Shown here piece after piece: positions 17,300 to 26,048 of a stretch of 64,000 nt of DNA. The DNA lies in contig NZ_CP026029.1 in assembly GCF_023520895.1 (NCBI RefSeq), positions 5,022,001-5,086,000 on the forward strand, given 5' to 3'. The stretch's first letter is position 1, and each line of letters opens with the position of its first letter. Made by a program: the position numbers and the translations under genes. This stretch comes from Paenibacillus sp. PK3_47 (lineage in GTDB: Bacteria; Bacillota; Bacilli; Paenibacillales; Paenibacillaceae). A model generated the notes under the pieces. That model saw nothing but the letters and a program-made list of their open reading frames with translations, was not told the origin of the DNA and did no database searches.

Positions 17300-17503
17300 A
17301 TGAACCTGATCATTAACGGTAAAACGGCTGACATAGAAGACAGCTGCAGAACTGTAGCCGATCTGCTTGGCAGGCCGGAGTGGGAAGGAAGGCTGATTCT
17401 TGTGGAGCTGAACGGTGAAATTGTCGGCAGGGATATTTATGGAGATACACAGCTTAACGAAGGTGACCGTATAGAGCTTGTACATTTTGTCGGCGGGGGT
17501 TAA
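17300..17503 (+). CDS. thiS: Sulfur carrier protein ThiS
   Basis: A 67-residue ubiquitin-like protein ending in the double-glycine tail (ELVHFVGGG), the site that is adenylated and then converted to thiocarboxylate to deliver sulfur to ThiG. LILVELNGEIV and GDRIELV are typical. The gene begins 2 bases after tenI with aaaggaggtgag as ribosome binding site. The adenylating enzyme ThiF is not encoded in the window. Confidence 0.93.
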   Translation: MNLIINGKTADIEDSCRTVADLLGRPEWEGRLILVELNGEIVGRDIYGDTQLNEGDRIELVHFVGGG

Positions 17504-17529
17504 TCCAACTATTCTCAGGAGGCGATAAC

Positions 17530-18300
17530 ATGCATGTGCAAGACCCATTAATTATAGGCGGCGTTACTTTATCCAGCAGACTGTTCATCGGGACCGGCAA
17601 ATACAGCCGGAACACCCTTATTCCTGAAGTGATTGCCCGCTCGGGATCACAGGTCATCACTGTTGCCCTGCGCCGGGTTGATCCGCAGAGTAACGACAAT
17701 ATCATCAGCCATATTCCGGAGCATATGACGCTGCTTCCCAACACTTCAGGGGCCCGCACCGCGGAAGAAGCCGTGCGGATCGCCAGGCTTGCCAGGGCGG
17801 CAGGACTCGGCAACTGGGTGAAGATTGAAGTCATTAATGATCAGAAATATTTGCTGCCGGACAATATGGAGACGATCCGGGCTACAGAGATATTGGCTGC
17901 GGAGGGGTTTGTGGTTCTGCCCTATATGAGCCCTGATCTGTCCGCTGCCCTCCGCCTTAAGGCTGCAGGGGCCGCAGCGGTAATGCCGCTGGGTGCACCC
18001 ATCGGATCAAACCGCGGCTTAAAGACCAGGGAGCTTGTGCGGATTCTTATCGCGGAGGTGGATCTTCCGGTTATTGTCGATGCGGGCATAGGCAGACCGT
18101 CGGAGGCGGCAGAGGCGATGGAGATGGGTGCCGCTGCGGTGCTGCTGAACACAGCCATTGCTACTGCACGGGATCCGCTGGGGATGGCTGAAGCTTTTCG
18201 TGAGGCGGTATCTGCAGGACGCAGGGCTTATCTGGCTGGTCTGGGTCCTGTGGAGGAAGGTGCCTCAGCTTCTTCGCCGTTAACAGGATTCCTGGGATGA
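17530..18300 (+). CDS. thiG: Thiazole synthase
   Basis: Builds the thiazole phosphate of thiamine from 1-deoxyxylulose 5-phosphate, dehydroglycine and ThiS thiocarboxylate. The 256-residue TIM barrel has the family start PLIIGGVTLSSRLFIGTGKY, the Schiff-base lysine region NWVKIEVI, MPLGAPIGSNRGL and VDAGIGRPSEAAEAMEMGAA. Ribosome binding site aggaggcgat precedes ATG 17530. It is in the TPP-controlled operon between thiS and thiH. Confidence 0.96.
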   Translation: MHVQDPLIIGGVTLSSRLFIGTGKYSRNTLIPEVIARSGSQVITVALRRVDPQSNDNIISHIPEHMTLLPNTSGARTAEEAVRIARLARAAGLGNWVKIEVINDQKYLLPDNMETIRATEILAAEGFVVLPYMSPDLSAALRLKAAGAAAVMPLGAPIGSNRGLKTRELVRILIAEVDLPVIVDAGIGRPSEAAEAMEMGAAAVLLNTAIATARDPLGMAEAFREAVSAGRRAYLAGLGPVEEGASASSPLTGFLG

Positions 18301-18330
18301 AGCAGATTATTGAAGAAGGGCGGGGGAATA

Positions 18331-19434
18331 ATGAGCTTTTATGATACACTGGCCCGGCTTACACAATTGCCTTTTGACGGGTTACTGAAGCAGTATACTT
18401 CTGCTGATGTAAGAAGGGCTGTCCAGGCTGAGCAACTTGATGAAGAAGCTCTGCTGGCCTTGTTATCACCGGCAGCAGAGCCTTATCTGGAGGAGATGGC
18501 GCAAAAGGCACAGAGGCTGACCCGCAGCCACTTTGGCCACGTCATGCAGTTATTCACCCCGATGTATCTGGCTGATTTTTGTGTGAACCACTGCACGTAC
18601 TGCAGCTTCAGCTCCATTTATGATTTTCCGCGCAAAAAGCTGACGATTGAAGAGGTCCGGAAGGAAGCGGAAATTATCGCTGCAACAGGCTTGCGTCATC
18701 TTCTGATTCTTACGGGAGAATCGCGAAAGGAAAGCCCGGCAGCTTACGTTAAGGAATGTGCAGAGGTTCTCCGCGAATATTTTGCCTCGGTCAGTATTGA
18801 GGTGAACCCGCTCTCTACTGCAGAATATAAGGAGCTTGTACAGGCTGGTGTAGATGGCTTGACCTTGTACCAGGAGGTGTATCATCAGGATACATACAGC
18901 AAACTGCATGTGAAGGGGCCGAAAAGAGTATACCGCAACCGCCTGGATGCACCGGAACGCGGCTGTCAGGCAGGCTTCCGCTCCGTTAACATCGGCGCCC
19001 TGCTGGGTATGTATGACTGGCGCCAGGAAGCCTTTATGACGGCGGTCCATGCCCGCTATCTGCAGGACAAGTATCCCGATTGCGAAATCGGCCTCTCCAT
19101 TCCCCGGTTCCGTCCGTACTTGGGGCAGTTCAATCCGGAGAGTGATGTAACCGACCGTGCGCTGGTACAGATTATTTTGGCTTACCGGCTGTTCCTGCCC
19201 CGGGCCGGGATTTCGTTATCTACCCGGGAGGCGCCTGCCCTGCGCGATCAGCTTGTCCATCTGGGCATCACCAAGATGTCGGCAGGCGTGTCTACCGAGG
19301 TTGGCGGACATACCATGGAAGGCGGAACGCCGCAGTTCGAAATATCCGATAACCGCTCGGTGCAGGAGATTACGGACATGCTGTATCAAAAAGGCCTGCA
19401 GCCGGTCTTTAAGGATTGGGATATCCTGGTCTGA
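18331..19434 (+). CDS. thiH: 2-iminoacetate synthase (radical SAM)
   Basis: Cleaves tyrosine with S-adenosylmethionine to give dehydroglycine for ThiG plus p-cresol. The radical SAM cysteines are present as C84, C88 and C91 in FCVNHCTYCSF. Other hallmarks are VEVNPLS-like IEVNPLSTAEY, YQEVYHQDTY and the C-terminal GGHTMEGGTPQFEISDNRS. A frame-compatible TTG lies at 18310, but aagggcggggg precedes ATG 18331, so that start is chosen (367 residues). Presence of ThiH and absence of the glycine oxidase ThiO means the oxygen-independent route, unlike B. subtilis. Confidence 0.94.
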   Translation: MSFYDTLARLTQLPFDGLLKQYTSADVRRAVQAEQLDEEALLALLSPAAEPYLEEMAQKAQRLTRSHFGHVMQLFTPMYLADFCVNHCTYCSFSSIYDFPRKKLTIEEVRKEAEIIAATGLRHLLILTGESRKESPAAYVKECAEVLREYFASVSIEVNPLSTAEYKELVQAGVDGLTLYQEVYHQDTYSKLHVKGPKRVYRNRLDAPERGCQAGFRSVNIGALLGMYDWRQEAFMTAVHARYLQDKYPDCEIGLSIPRFRPYLGQFNPESDVTDRALVQIILAYRLFLPRAGISLSTREAPALRDQLVHLGITKMSAGVSTEVGGHTMEGGTPQFEISDNRSVQEITDMLYQKGLQPVFKDWDILV

Positions 19435-19448
19435 TCCCGGAGGAGGAG

Positions 19449-20066
19449 TTACTGTTCACGCTTCGTTCCTTCAGACAGCTCATCCAGCGACAGCTCAAAG
19501 CTTGGGGCCATATGAGTGAGGAAATAGTCAATTTCCGCAAGCTTCATTTCCTGCAGTGTGGCCAGGGTCTGCTCTTTAGCGGCGGCAAATTCCCTGTTCC
19601 CTGCGGCGACTTCCCAGAGGCATTTGAGGTAGGCGTCAAGTCTGTCCGCAGCTTTGACATAGACCAGCAGCCCGGCATCTTCGGAGCCTTCAGGGCTGTC
19701 TTGCGGCAGAAGCAGCGGAGCGTAGACGGCGCCCAGCTCCGGCGGCATCATTGCCGTGAGCCGTTCAGCGGCGACCCGCTCCATATCGCGGAAGCTGGAC
19801 AGCAGGCGCGGATTGTTGTGCTTCACAGGAGTGGCGATGTCGCCGGTGAACACTTCGGTAGCGTCGTGGAACAGCGCCATTACGACCGCACGGTCGGCAT
19901 TAAGCGAACGGCCGAAATGAACGTTGCCGATCGAACACAGCATATGTGACAGGGCAGCGACCTGAAAAGAATGCTGTGCAACATTCTCCGGGGCCGTGCT
20001 CCGCATCAGACTCCAGCGTTGAATATATTGCAGACGGTACAAATAGGCAGAGAAATGGTAATTCAA
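19449..20066 (-). CDS. yfbR: 5'-deoxynucleotidase, YfbR-like HD-domain protein
   Basis: A 205-residue HD-domain protein with the YfbR arrangement: RLQYIQRWSLMRSTAPENVAQHSFQVA, then the metal motif ALFHDATEVFTGDIATPVK and AADRLDAYLKC. E. coli YfbR dephosphorylates deoxynucleoside 5'-monophosphates. The gene is convergent with the thi operon, only 14 bases from the thiH stop, and divergent from fumarase. Substrate range here is inferred from the family. Confidence 0.87.
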   Translation of the reverse strand: MNYHFSAYLYRLQYIQRWSLMRSTAPENVAQHSFQVAALSHMLCSIGNVHFGRSLNADRAVVMALFHDATEVFTGDIATPVKHNNPRLLSSFRDMERVAAERLTAMMPPELGAVYAPLLLPQDSPEGSEDAGLLVYVKAADRLDAYLKCLWEVAAGNREFAAAKEQTLATLQEMKLAEIDYFLTHMAPSFELSLDELSEGTKREQ

Positions 20067-20165
20067 TTTTTAAGTAACCCCTTTCATGCGCTGTTTATTG
20101 TGATATTATAATAACTAATTGTAACAGAGTTTAGACAACCTGGAACTGATGGAGAGGAGCCCTGA

Positions 20166-21818
20166 ATGAAGATGCAGCATTTTGAAGACAGCGTTTATGA
20201 TCTGATTGTAGAGACCTCCACGAATTTACCCGGCGATGTGCGCCGTGCAGTAGCCAAAGGACGGGCGCTGGAAGACCGGGCGACCCGCTCCGGGCTGGCT
20301 TTAACCACCATTGCGCAGAATATCGGCATGGCCGAGCTTCAAGTGTCGCCGATCTGTCAGGATACGGGGATGCCTACCTTTATCATTCATACCCCTGTAG
20401 GCGTTAACCAGCTTGAGATGAAAAAGGATATTCACAGCGCTATTGTCCGTGCCACCAAAAACGGGAAGCTGCGGCCGAATTCCGTCGATTCGCTTACCGG
20501 GGAGAACAGCGGGGATAATCTTGGCCTGGGCACGCCGGTGATTCATTTTGAACAGTGGGAAGAGGAAGGCGTGGACGTCCGGCTTATTCTGAAAGGCGGC
20601 GGCTGCGAGAACAAAAATATACAGTACAGCCTTCCGGCAGAGCTGGAAGGATTGGGCAAAGCGGGACGTGACCTGGACGGCATCCGCAAATGTATTTTGC
20701 ACGCCGTATATCAGGCACAGGGCCAGGGCTGCAGCGCAGGCTTTATCGGTGTCGGCATCGGCGGGGACCGGACAACAGGTTATGAGCTGGCCAAGAAGCA
20801 GCTGTTCCGCAAGGTTGATGATGTGAACCCGAACGGGGATCTGGCCAAGCTGGAAGATTACATTATGGATAATGCGAACAAGCTGGGCATTGGAACGATG
20901 GGCTTTGGCGGCGAAGTAACGCTGCTGGGCTGTAAAGTGGGTGTAATGAACCGGCTGCCGGCCAGCTTCTTCGTCTCCGTAGCTTATAACTGCTGGGCAT
21001 TCCGCCGGCAGGGAGTCATGATTGATCCCGCAACAGGCCGGATCAAGGAGTGGCTGTATGAGAGTGGTACAGGCGTGTCTGTCGAGGATGGTAGCGGACA
21101 GGAGCCGGTAGCCGCAGCAGCGAAGACCGGTTTGCTTCAAGCTGGTGTGGTGACAGAGGATGCACTAATCCCGGCAGCGCCGGCCATTGCGGCTTCTTCA
21201 CAAGCTGCAGCGGGTGCGCAAGCAGCTGAAGGCGGCTCACGTGAGGTCCGTCTTACGACTCCAATCAGTGAGGAGGATATCCGCAGCCTCCGAGTAGGCG
21301 ATGTCGTGATCCTCTCCGGCGAGATGCACACAGGACGCGACGCTCTTCATAAATACCTGATGGACCATGATACGCCGGTGGATTTGAACGGCGCTGTTAT
21401 TTACCACTGCGGGCCTGTCATGCTGAAAGACGATGAAGGCTGGCATGTGAAGGCTGCAGGACCCACTACCAGCATCCGGGAGGAGCCTTATCAGGGGGAT
21501 ATCATCAAGAAGTTCGGGATCCGTGCCGTTATCGGCAAGGGCGGAATGGGGCCGAAGACGCTGAAGGCGCTGCAGGAGCATGGCGGGGTCTATCTGAACG
21601 CCATCGGGGGAGCAGCACAGTATTACGCAGAATGCATCAAGAAGGTTAATGCTGTTGATTTCATGGAGTTCGGCATTCCGGAGGCCATGTGGCATCTCCA
21701 GGTGGACGGCTTTGCAGCCATTGTTACGATGGATTCGCACGGCAACAGCCTGCATGCGGATGTGGAGAAGGATTCTGCTGCCAAGCTGGCCCAGTTCAAG
21801 GAGCCGGTATTTAAATAA
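20166..21818 (+). CDS. fumA: Class I fumarate hydratase (4Fe-4S type)
   Basis: Interconverts fumarate and malate. The alpha-like region (about 1-290) holds ICQDTGMPTF, KGGGCENKN and QGQGCSAGFIGVGIGG, whose cysteines are the expected ligands of the oxygen-sensitive cluster. The beta-like region (about 355-550) has GDVVILSGEMHTGRDALHKYL, YHCGPVM, GKGGMG and GGAAQYYA. The two are joined by an Ala-rich linker (about 305-355). B. subtilis uses the iron-free class II enzyme, so this is a notable difference. ATG 20166 follows ggagaggagc. The iron-sulfur enzyme fits the oxygen-independent character of thiH nearby. Confidence 0.92.
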   Translation: MKMQHFEDSVYDLIVETSTNLPGDVRRAVAKGRALEDRATRSGLALTTIAQNIGMAELQVSPICQDTGMPTFIIHTPVGVNQLEMKKDIHSAIVRATKNGKLRPNSVDSLTGENSGDNLGLGTPVIHFEQWEEEGVDVRLILKGGGCENKNIQYSLPAELEGLGKAGRDLDGIRKCILHAVYQAQGQGCSAGFIGVGIGGDRTTGYELAKKQLFRKVDDVNPNGDLAKLEDYIMDNANKLGIGTMGFGGEVTLLGCKVGVMNRLPASFFVSVAYNCWAFRRQGVMIDPATGRIKEWLYESGTGVSVEDGSGQEPVAAAAKTGLLQAGVVTEDALIPAAPAIAASSQAAAGAQAAEGGSREVRLTTPISEEDIRSLRVGDVVILSGEMHTGRDALHKYLMDHDTPVDLNGAVIYHCGPVMLKDDEGWHVKAAGPTTSIREEPYQGDIIKKFGIRAVIGKGGMGPKTLKALQEHGGVYLNAIGGAAQYYAECIKKVNAVDFMEFGIPEAMWHLQVDGFAAIVTMDSHGNSLHADVEKDSAAKLAQFKEPVFK

Positions 21819-21834
21819 CGGATCGAACCTGCAG

Positions 21835-21871
21835 GAAGCCGGCGGCTGTTACAGAGCCGGCTTCTTTTTTT
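21835..21871 (+). terminator. Terminator after fumarase
   Basis: GAAGCCGGC (21835-21843) pairs with GCCGGCTTC (21856-21864) and runs into seven T. Confidence 0.92.
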
Positions 21872-21895
21872 GCTGCAATGCCGGTGGTCTTAAAG

Positions 21896-21923
21896 TTTAC
21901 ACTGCGTTGATAATTCGCTGAAG
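21896..21923 (+). promoter_or_regulatory. Candidate Pho box upstream of the phoR-like kinase
   Basis: TTTACA (21896) and TTGATA (21907) are spaced 11 bases, as in PhoP binding sites. The stretch TTTACACTGCGTTgAtAATTC is nearly identical to the site upstream of pstB at 26049 (TTTACACTGCGTTTACAATTC), which strengthens the call. The kinase gene starts 73 bases after the last half-site. Confidence 0.65.
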
Positions 21924-21995
21924 ATCTGGTATTTTGCCGCAAATGGGGGTAGGATGTTCTCAAAGACATAATGACAAGGAAGAGGATTACAGCAG

Positions 21996-23789
21996 ATGAA
22001 ACCGTTTCGCATCCGTCTTACTATCATATTGATCGTCCTGATTGGAATTTCCATGCTGGGGGCGGGCATTACGATGGCCAAGCTCTTTAAGGATTCCCAT
22101 ATTTCCGCTCTGGAAGAGAACATGTCCCGGGAAATAAAATTGCTCTCCGGCACTTTTCAGTTTATTGAAATGGACAGCCCGGAGGCGGTCAGCTATTATA
22201 CCGAGCACGCTAAACGTATCGCTGAGCTGACGAATTCACGGGTCACTTTCATTACCAGAGAAGGAGTGGTTATTGGAGATTCGGAGAAAAATCCGCTCGA
22301 AATGGACAATCACTCTAACCGTGAGGAAGAGATTATAGCAGCAAAAGAAGGGGTCGGCCGGGCGATCCGCTACAGCGATACCCTGGACACACAAATGCTT
22401 TATGTAGCAGGCGCCGTAAATTCGGGGAATGGATTTGACGGCTATATCCGTCTGTCTATGGAGCTGAATGCCATCTCGGAGGGGCTGAACCGGGCCTGGA
22501 TGATTATGGCCGGCGGGCTGGTGTTCCTGTTCATTGCGGCAACCTTTGTCAGTTATAAAGTGGCCCAGAGCATGACTTCCCCGCTGGAGCAGATTACCCG
22601 GGTGGCCCGGCGGATTACCGATCTGGATTATGATGCAAGAGTGCCGATCCAGCGCAAGGATGAGGTCGGACAGCTTGCCAAAGCGATCAATGCGATGGCT
22701 GACAGCCTGCAGGCCCAGCTCAAGACGATCCGGGACAATGAAGATTTGCTGCAGAGCGTCCTCGACAATATGACCGGAGGCATTGTGATGATTAATGCGG
22801 AAGGCGAGATTGCGCTTCTCAACAGGGCTTCTGAACGCCTGCTGGATGTGAAGAACAGTGAGATGACAGGTCTTTCCTATAAGGAGCTTAAGCATCACTA
22901 TGAACTGACGCGGCTGATTGACGAGGGTGTATCGCGCATGGAGCCGATCCATGAAGAGCGGATTATCTATAATCCGGCAGAACGGATTGTGCGGCTAGAC
23001 GGTGTTCCGATGATGCAGGACGGGTCGTACCGGGGCATGCTGTTCCTGCTGCAGGAAGTGACGGAAATCCGCCGCCTGGAGCGGATGCGCAGTGAATTTG
23101 TAGCCAATGTATCGCATGAGCTGAAAACGCCGGTTGCTGCCGTCAAAGGCTTTGCCGAGACGCTGCTTGGCGGCGGAGTTACGGACGAGAAGACCGCGCG
23201 GTCTTTTCTGCAGATTATATACGATGAGAATGAGCGGCTGAACCGGCTGATCGGGGACATTCTGGAATTATCCAAAATCGAATCCAAACGCGTGCAGCTC
23301 GACTGCTCACCGGTTCATCTGGTGGAATTCCTGGATTCCGTTATGGGCACACTCAGCAAGGTAGCGGAGAAAAAGAAGATTTCACTGAGCGCCGAAGTGC
23401 CTGAAGAACTGTTCGTGGAAGGGGACGAGGACAAGCTGCGCCAGATCTTTATGAACCTCCTCTCCAATGCGATTAATTATACCCATGACGGGGGAAGTGT
23501 CAGGGTTACTGCTGCCAACAGCCACAAGGCGGACGGGACGGAAACCGTCGTCTTTACTGTCAGTGATACCGGGATGGGGATTCCCCGCAAAGACCTTCCG
23601 CGGATCTTCGAACGGTTCTACCGGGTGGATAAGGCCAGATCGAGAAGCTCCGGCGGAACGGGACTGGGCCTGTCTATCGTAAAACATCTCGTCGAACTGC
23701 ACCGCGGCTCCATTACGGTGGAGAGTGATCTGGGCATCGGAAGCTCATTTATTCTGGAGCTGCCGCTGCTTCAGGAGCATGAAGAATAG
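21996..23789 (+). CDS. phoR: Phosphate sensor histidine kinase, PhoR/PnpS type
   Basis: Membrane kinase of the two-component phosphate-starvation system. Order: membrane helix (about 7-28), extracytoplasmic sensor (about 30-165, with ITREGVVIGDSEKNP), second helix (about 168-186), HAMP (about 188-240), PAS (about 250-355), HisKA with phospho-accepting H374 (NVSHELKTPVAAVKG) and ATPase domain (NLLSNAINYT, SDTGMGIPRKDL, GGTGLGLSIV). At 597 residues it matches PhoR of Bacillus. It precedes its response regulator gene by 161 bases, the reverse of the B. subtilis phoP-phoR order, and each has its own Pho box. Confidence 0.93.
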   Translation: MKPFRIRLTIILIVLIGISMLGAGITMAKLFKDSHISALEENMSREIKLLSGTFQFIEMDSPEAVSYYTEHAKRIAELTNSRVTFITREGVVIGDSEKNPLEMDNHSNREEEIIAAKEGVGRAIRYSDTLDTQMLYVAGAVNSGNGFDGYIRLSMELNAISEGLNRAWMIMAGGLVFLFIAATFVSYKVAQSMTSPLEQITRVARRITDLDYDARVPIQRKDEVGQLAKAINAMADSLQAQLKTIRDNEDLLQSVLDNMTGGIVMINAEGEIALLNRASERLLDVKNSEMTGLSYKELKHHYELTRLIDEGVSRMEPIHEERIIYNPAERIVRLDGVPMMQDGSYRGMLFLLQEVTEIRRLERMRSEFVANVSHELKTPVAAVKGFAETLLGGGVTDEKTARSFLQIIYDENERLNRLIGDILELSKIESKRVQLDCSPVHLVEFLDSVMGTLSKVAEKKKISLSAEVPEELFVEGDEDKLRQIFMNLLSNAINYTHDGGSVRVTAANSHKADGTETVVFTVSDTGMGIPRKDLPRIFERFYRVDKARSRSSGGTGLGLSIVKHLVELHRGSITVESDLGIGSSFILELPLLQEHEE

Positions 23790-23866
23790 GCCGCGGATTT
23801 GCCGGAATGGTGATCAGAAAATACTATTCATTTGAAATAAGTTAAAATAGAGATCAGGAATAAAGT

Positions 23867-23894
23867 TTTACACTAAGTTAACATTACGGTGATA
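23867..23894 (+). promoter_or_regulatory. Candidate Pho box upstream of phoP
   Basis: TTTACA (23867) and TTAACA (23878) are exactly 11 bases apart, followed at 23889 by GTGATA, a poor third half-site. This suggests autoregulation of the response regulator by PhoP. Confidence 0.6.
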
Positions 23895-23950
23895 TGATGG
23901 GCATGGTAGTCGTTTTGTAAATTTAAAAACATATGAAGACGGGGGAAACT

Positions 23951-24679
23951 ATGGCACAACGATTGCTTGTCATTGAAGATGAACCGACACTGGCGCGGCT
24001 GTTGTCCTATAACTTGACGCAGGAAGGCTATGAAGTAACGGTTGAAGATCATGGGACGGCAGGATATGACCGTGCGACTAGAGAACCTTTTGACCTGATC
24101 GTACTGGATCTGATGCTGCCGGGAATGAACGGAATTGATATCCTGGACAAGCTGCGAGGACAAGGCATACGCACGCCTGTTATCGTTCTGACCGCCAAAA
24201 ATGCGGAAGAAGATGTCGTGCGCGGCCTGAAATCCGGGGCTGACGATTACATTACCAAACCGTTCGGCGTGTCGGAATTGCTGGCACGGGTAAGTGCCGT
24301 ACTCCGCCGTATATCCGGAATTGCTGAGGAAGCCCAGCCTGAAATCGCCGTAGCCTCCTCTACCATTATTCTGGGACAGCTGGAGATTTATCCGGAGCGT
24401 TACGAGGTGTCACTGGGCGGTCACAGTATCAATCTGCGTCCCAAGGAATTTGAGGTGCTGCTCTATCTGGCACGTAAACCAGGCGTGGTTCTGACACGTG
24501 ATGATCTGATGAATGCAGTATGGGGGTTTGATTATATCGGTGGACAGCGTACGGTGGATGTACATGTCAGCTCTCTGCGCAAGAAACTGGAGCTGGATCC
24601 GGAATCCGTCCACATTGATTCAATACGCGGTGTAGGCTACAAACTGGTTGTCAACAAAAAAAGAGCGCCTGTCATTTGA
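23951..24679 (+). CDS. phoP: Phosphate regulon response regulator
   Basis: OmpR-family regulator activated by the preceding kinase. The receiver domain (about 1-118) has LLVIEDEP, the phospho-acceptor D53 in VLDLMLPGMNG, LTAKNAEED and the conserved lysine in YITKPFGVSELLARV. The C-terminal winged helix (about 140-240) has LRPKEFEVLLYLARKPG, VWGFDYIGGQRTVDVHVSSLRKKLE and SIRGVGYKL. The frame is open from 23933, but ATG 23951 follows gggggaaact and gives the usual short N-terminus MAQRLLVIED. Its targets probably include the three phased sites described nearby. Confidence 0.94.
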   Translation: MAQRLLVIEDEPTLARLLSYNLTQEGYEVTVEDHGTAGYDRATREPFDLIVLDLMLPGMNGIDILDKLRGQGIRTPVIVLTAKNAEEDVVRGLKSGADDYITKPFGVSELLARVSAVLRRISGIAEEAQPEIAVASSTIILGQLEIYPERYEVSLGGHSINLRPKEFEVLLYLARKPGVVLTRDDLMNAVWGFDYIGGQRTVDVHVSSLRKKLELDPESVHIDSIRGVGYKLVVNKKRAPVI

Positions 24680-24718
24680 ATGACGGTGTTCTTTTTTTTA
24701 TATTTCCTTCACGTAACG

Positions 24719-24746
24719 TTAAATTCTTTTTAACATCGTCTTTACA
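24719..24746 (+). promoter_or_regulatory. Pho box upstream of the CBS-chemoreceptor-like gene
   Basis: Three half-sites TTAAAT (24719), TTAACA (24730) and TTTACA (24741) are spaced exactly 11 bases, the PhoP spacing. They end 54 bases before the TTG start of the downstream gene, so PhoP control of that gene is likely. Confidence 0.7.
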
Positions 24747-24799
24747 AATAGTTGCTATGCTACTAGGAATGATGAAATGACGATCACGGGGGTGCTAGC

Positions 24800-26008
24800 T
24801 TGTCAGTGCTGGAGTTGGTTAGAGAGACAGGGGAACTATCAACAGGGGCGGAAGAGATAACAGATTTTAAAAAGAACATCTCTGCTCCCCGGACTGAAAA
24901 CAATTTACCGTTACAGGAAGCAGGGGGCAGCAGGTCTGAGATTGTGATAGCCGATTATTGCTCGGAAGTTCCGGCTATGCACATGGATGTGGCCTGCAGT
25001 GAAGTGTTAACCGTATTTAGAATGAATGAGGATATCCCCTGCATAGTATTGATTGATGAGGAGCAGCGTTTTACGGGACTGCTGATGCGTGACGCATTTT
25101 ACCGTGTGCTTGCCGGCCGTTATGCTGCAGAGTTATTTTACGCCAGGCCTGCGCTGGTTTTTGCAGACCATGCTCCTCTGATTGCAGAGCTTGGCAGCAG
25201 ACCCGATGAACTGATCAGCAGGGCGCTGCAGCGGGATGGCGGGCGGTTTTATGACAGTGTAGTCATCGCTGATGCCGGCCGTTTTGCAGGCATTCTTACT
25301 GTAAAGAATCTGATGATCATGTCAGGACAGCTGCAGGCAGAGGCTGAAAATGAACGCCGGCGGGCAGTGTCCGAAAGCCACAGCCATGTATCGGATATGG
25401 GAAGGTCGCTGCAGCTTGCTGCTGAAGCCGCCGAAAGATCCCGGGAAGAATGCCGGAGAATGGAGAAATGGATCGGGGCAGGTTCGGGTAAACTGATTGA
25501 TGTTCAGGCATCCTATATTAAGGTGGATGAACGGATGCGGGCCCAGCAGGCCCAGGTGGAAGAACTGCTGAAGGACGTAGCCGATATATCGGCGCTAACC
25601 CGTGAAATCAGCGGCATCGCCGGTAAGAGCGGGCTTCTGGCCATGAATGCCTCCATCGAGGCGGCACATGCCGGTGAGCATGGCAGGGGATTTCAGGTTG
25701 TGGCCGGCGAAGTGAGGTCTCTGGCTTTGCAGACGCGGCAGTTATCGGAGAATATTACGGCTCTCCTGGACCATATTGGCACACTCGCGGGCAAGGCGGC
25801 GGAACTGGCTTCAGCCGGAGTGCAAGAGCTTGGCGGAAGCGCCGGAGATGTGCAAGAAGCCGGAACCTTGTTCGCCAGCCTGCAGACTGCCGTGACTACT
25901 GTCGAGAAGGCTGGAGAGACGGCTTACCGTCTGGCACGCCAAAGTGCGGATCAGGCCGTTGAAGTGAAAGGCAAGCTGCAGGAAATGGGCGGAGAAGCAG
26001 AGGAATAA
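24800..26008 (+). CDS. Soluble chemoreceptor-like protein with N-terminal CBS-like pair
   Basis: A 402-residue cytoplasmic protein with no membrane helix. After a polar leader of about 45 residues comes a region (about 48-172) that looks like two CBS repeats: PCIVLIDEEQRFTGLLMRDAF and YDSVVIADAGRFAGILTVKN are the matching second halves. A coiled coil follows, then the methyl-accepting signalling hairpin (about 262-312) with GKSGLLAMNASIEAAHAGEHG and GFQVVAGEVRSLALQTRQ. Such proteins talk to CheA/CheW or act as dimeric scaffolds. It starts with TTG 24800 after gggggtg and lies between phoP and pstB behind its own Pho box, so a role in phosphate-starvation signalling or taxis is inferred. Confidence 0.8.
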   Translation: MSVLELVRETGELSTGAEEITDFKKNISAPRTENNLPLQEAGGSRSEIVIADYCSEVPAMHMDVACSEVLTVFRMNEDIPCIVLIDEEQRFTGLLMRDAFYRVLAGRYAAELFYARPALVFADHAPLIAELGSRPDELISRALQRDGGRFYDSVVIADAGRFAGILTVKNLMIMSGQLQAEAENERRRAVSESHSHVSDMGRSLQLAAEAAERSREECRRMEKWIGAGSGKLIDVQASYIKVDERMRAQQAQVEELLKDVADISALTREISGIAGKSGLLAMNASIEAAHAGEHGRGFQVVAGEVRSLALQTRQLSENITALLDHIGTLAGKAAELASAGVQELGGSAGDVQEAGTLFASLQTAVTTVEKAGETAYRLARQSADQAVEVKGKLQEMGGEAEE

Positions 26009-26048
26009 CGGGACTGTGGAGTTGTTCACCCCAGATGTCAGGTTTGAT

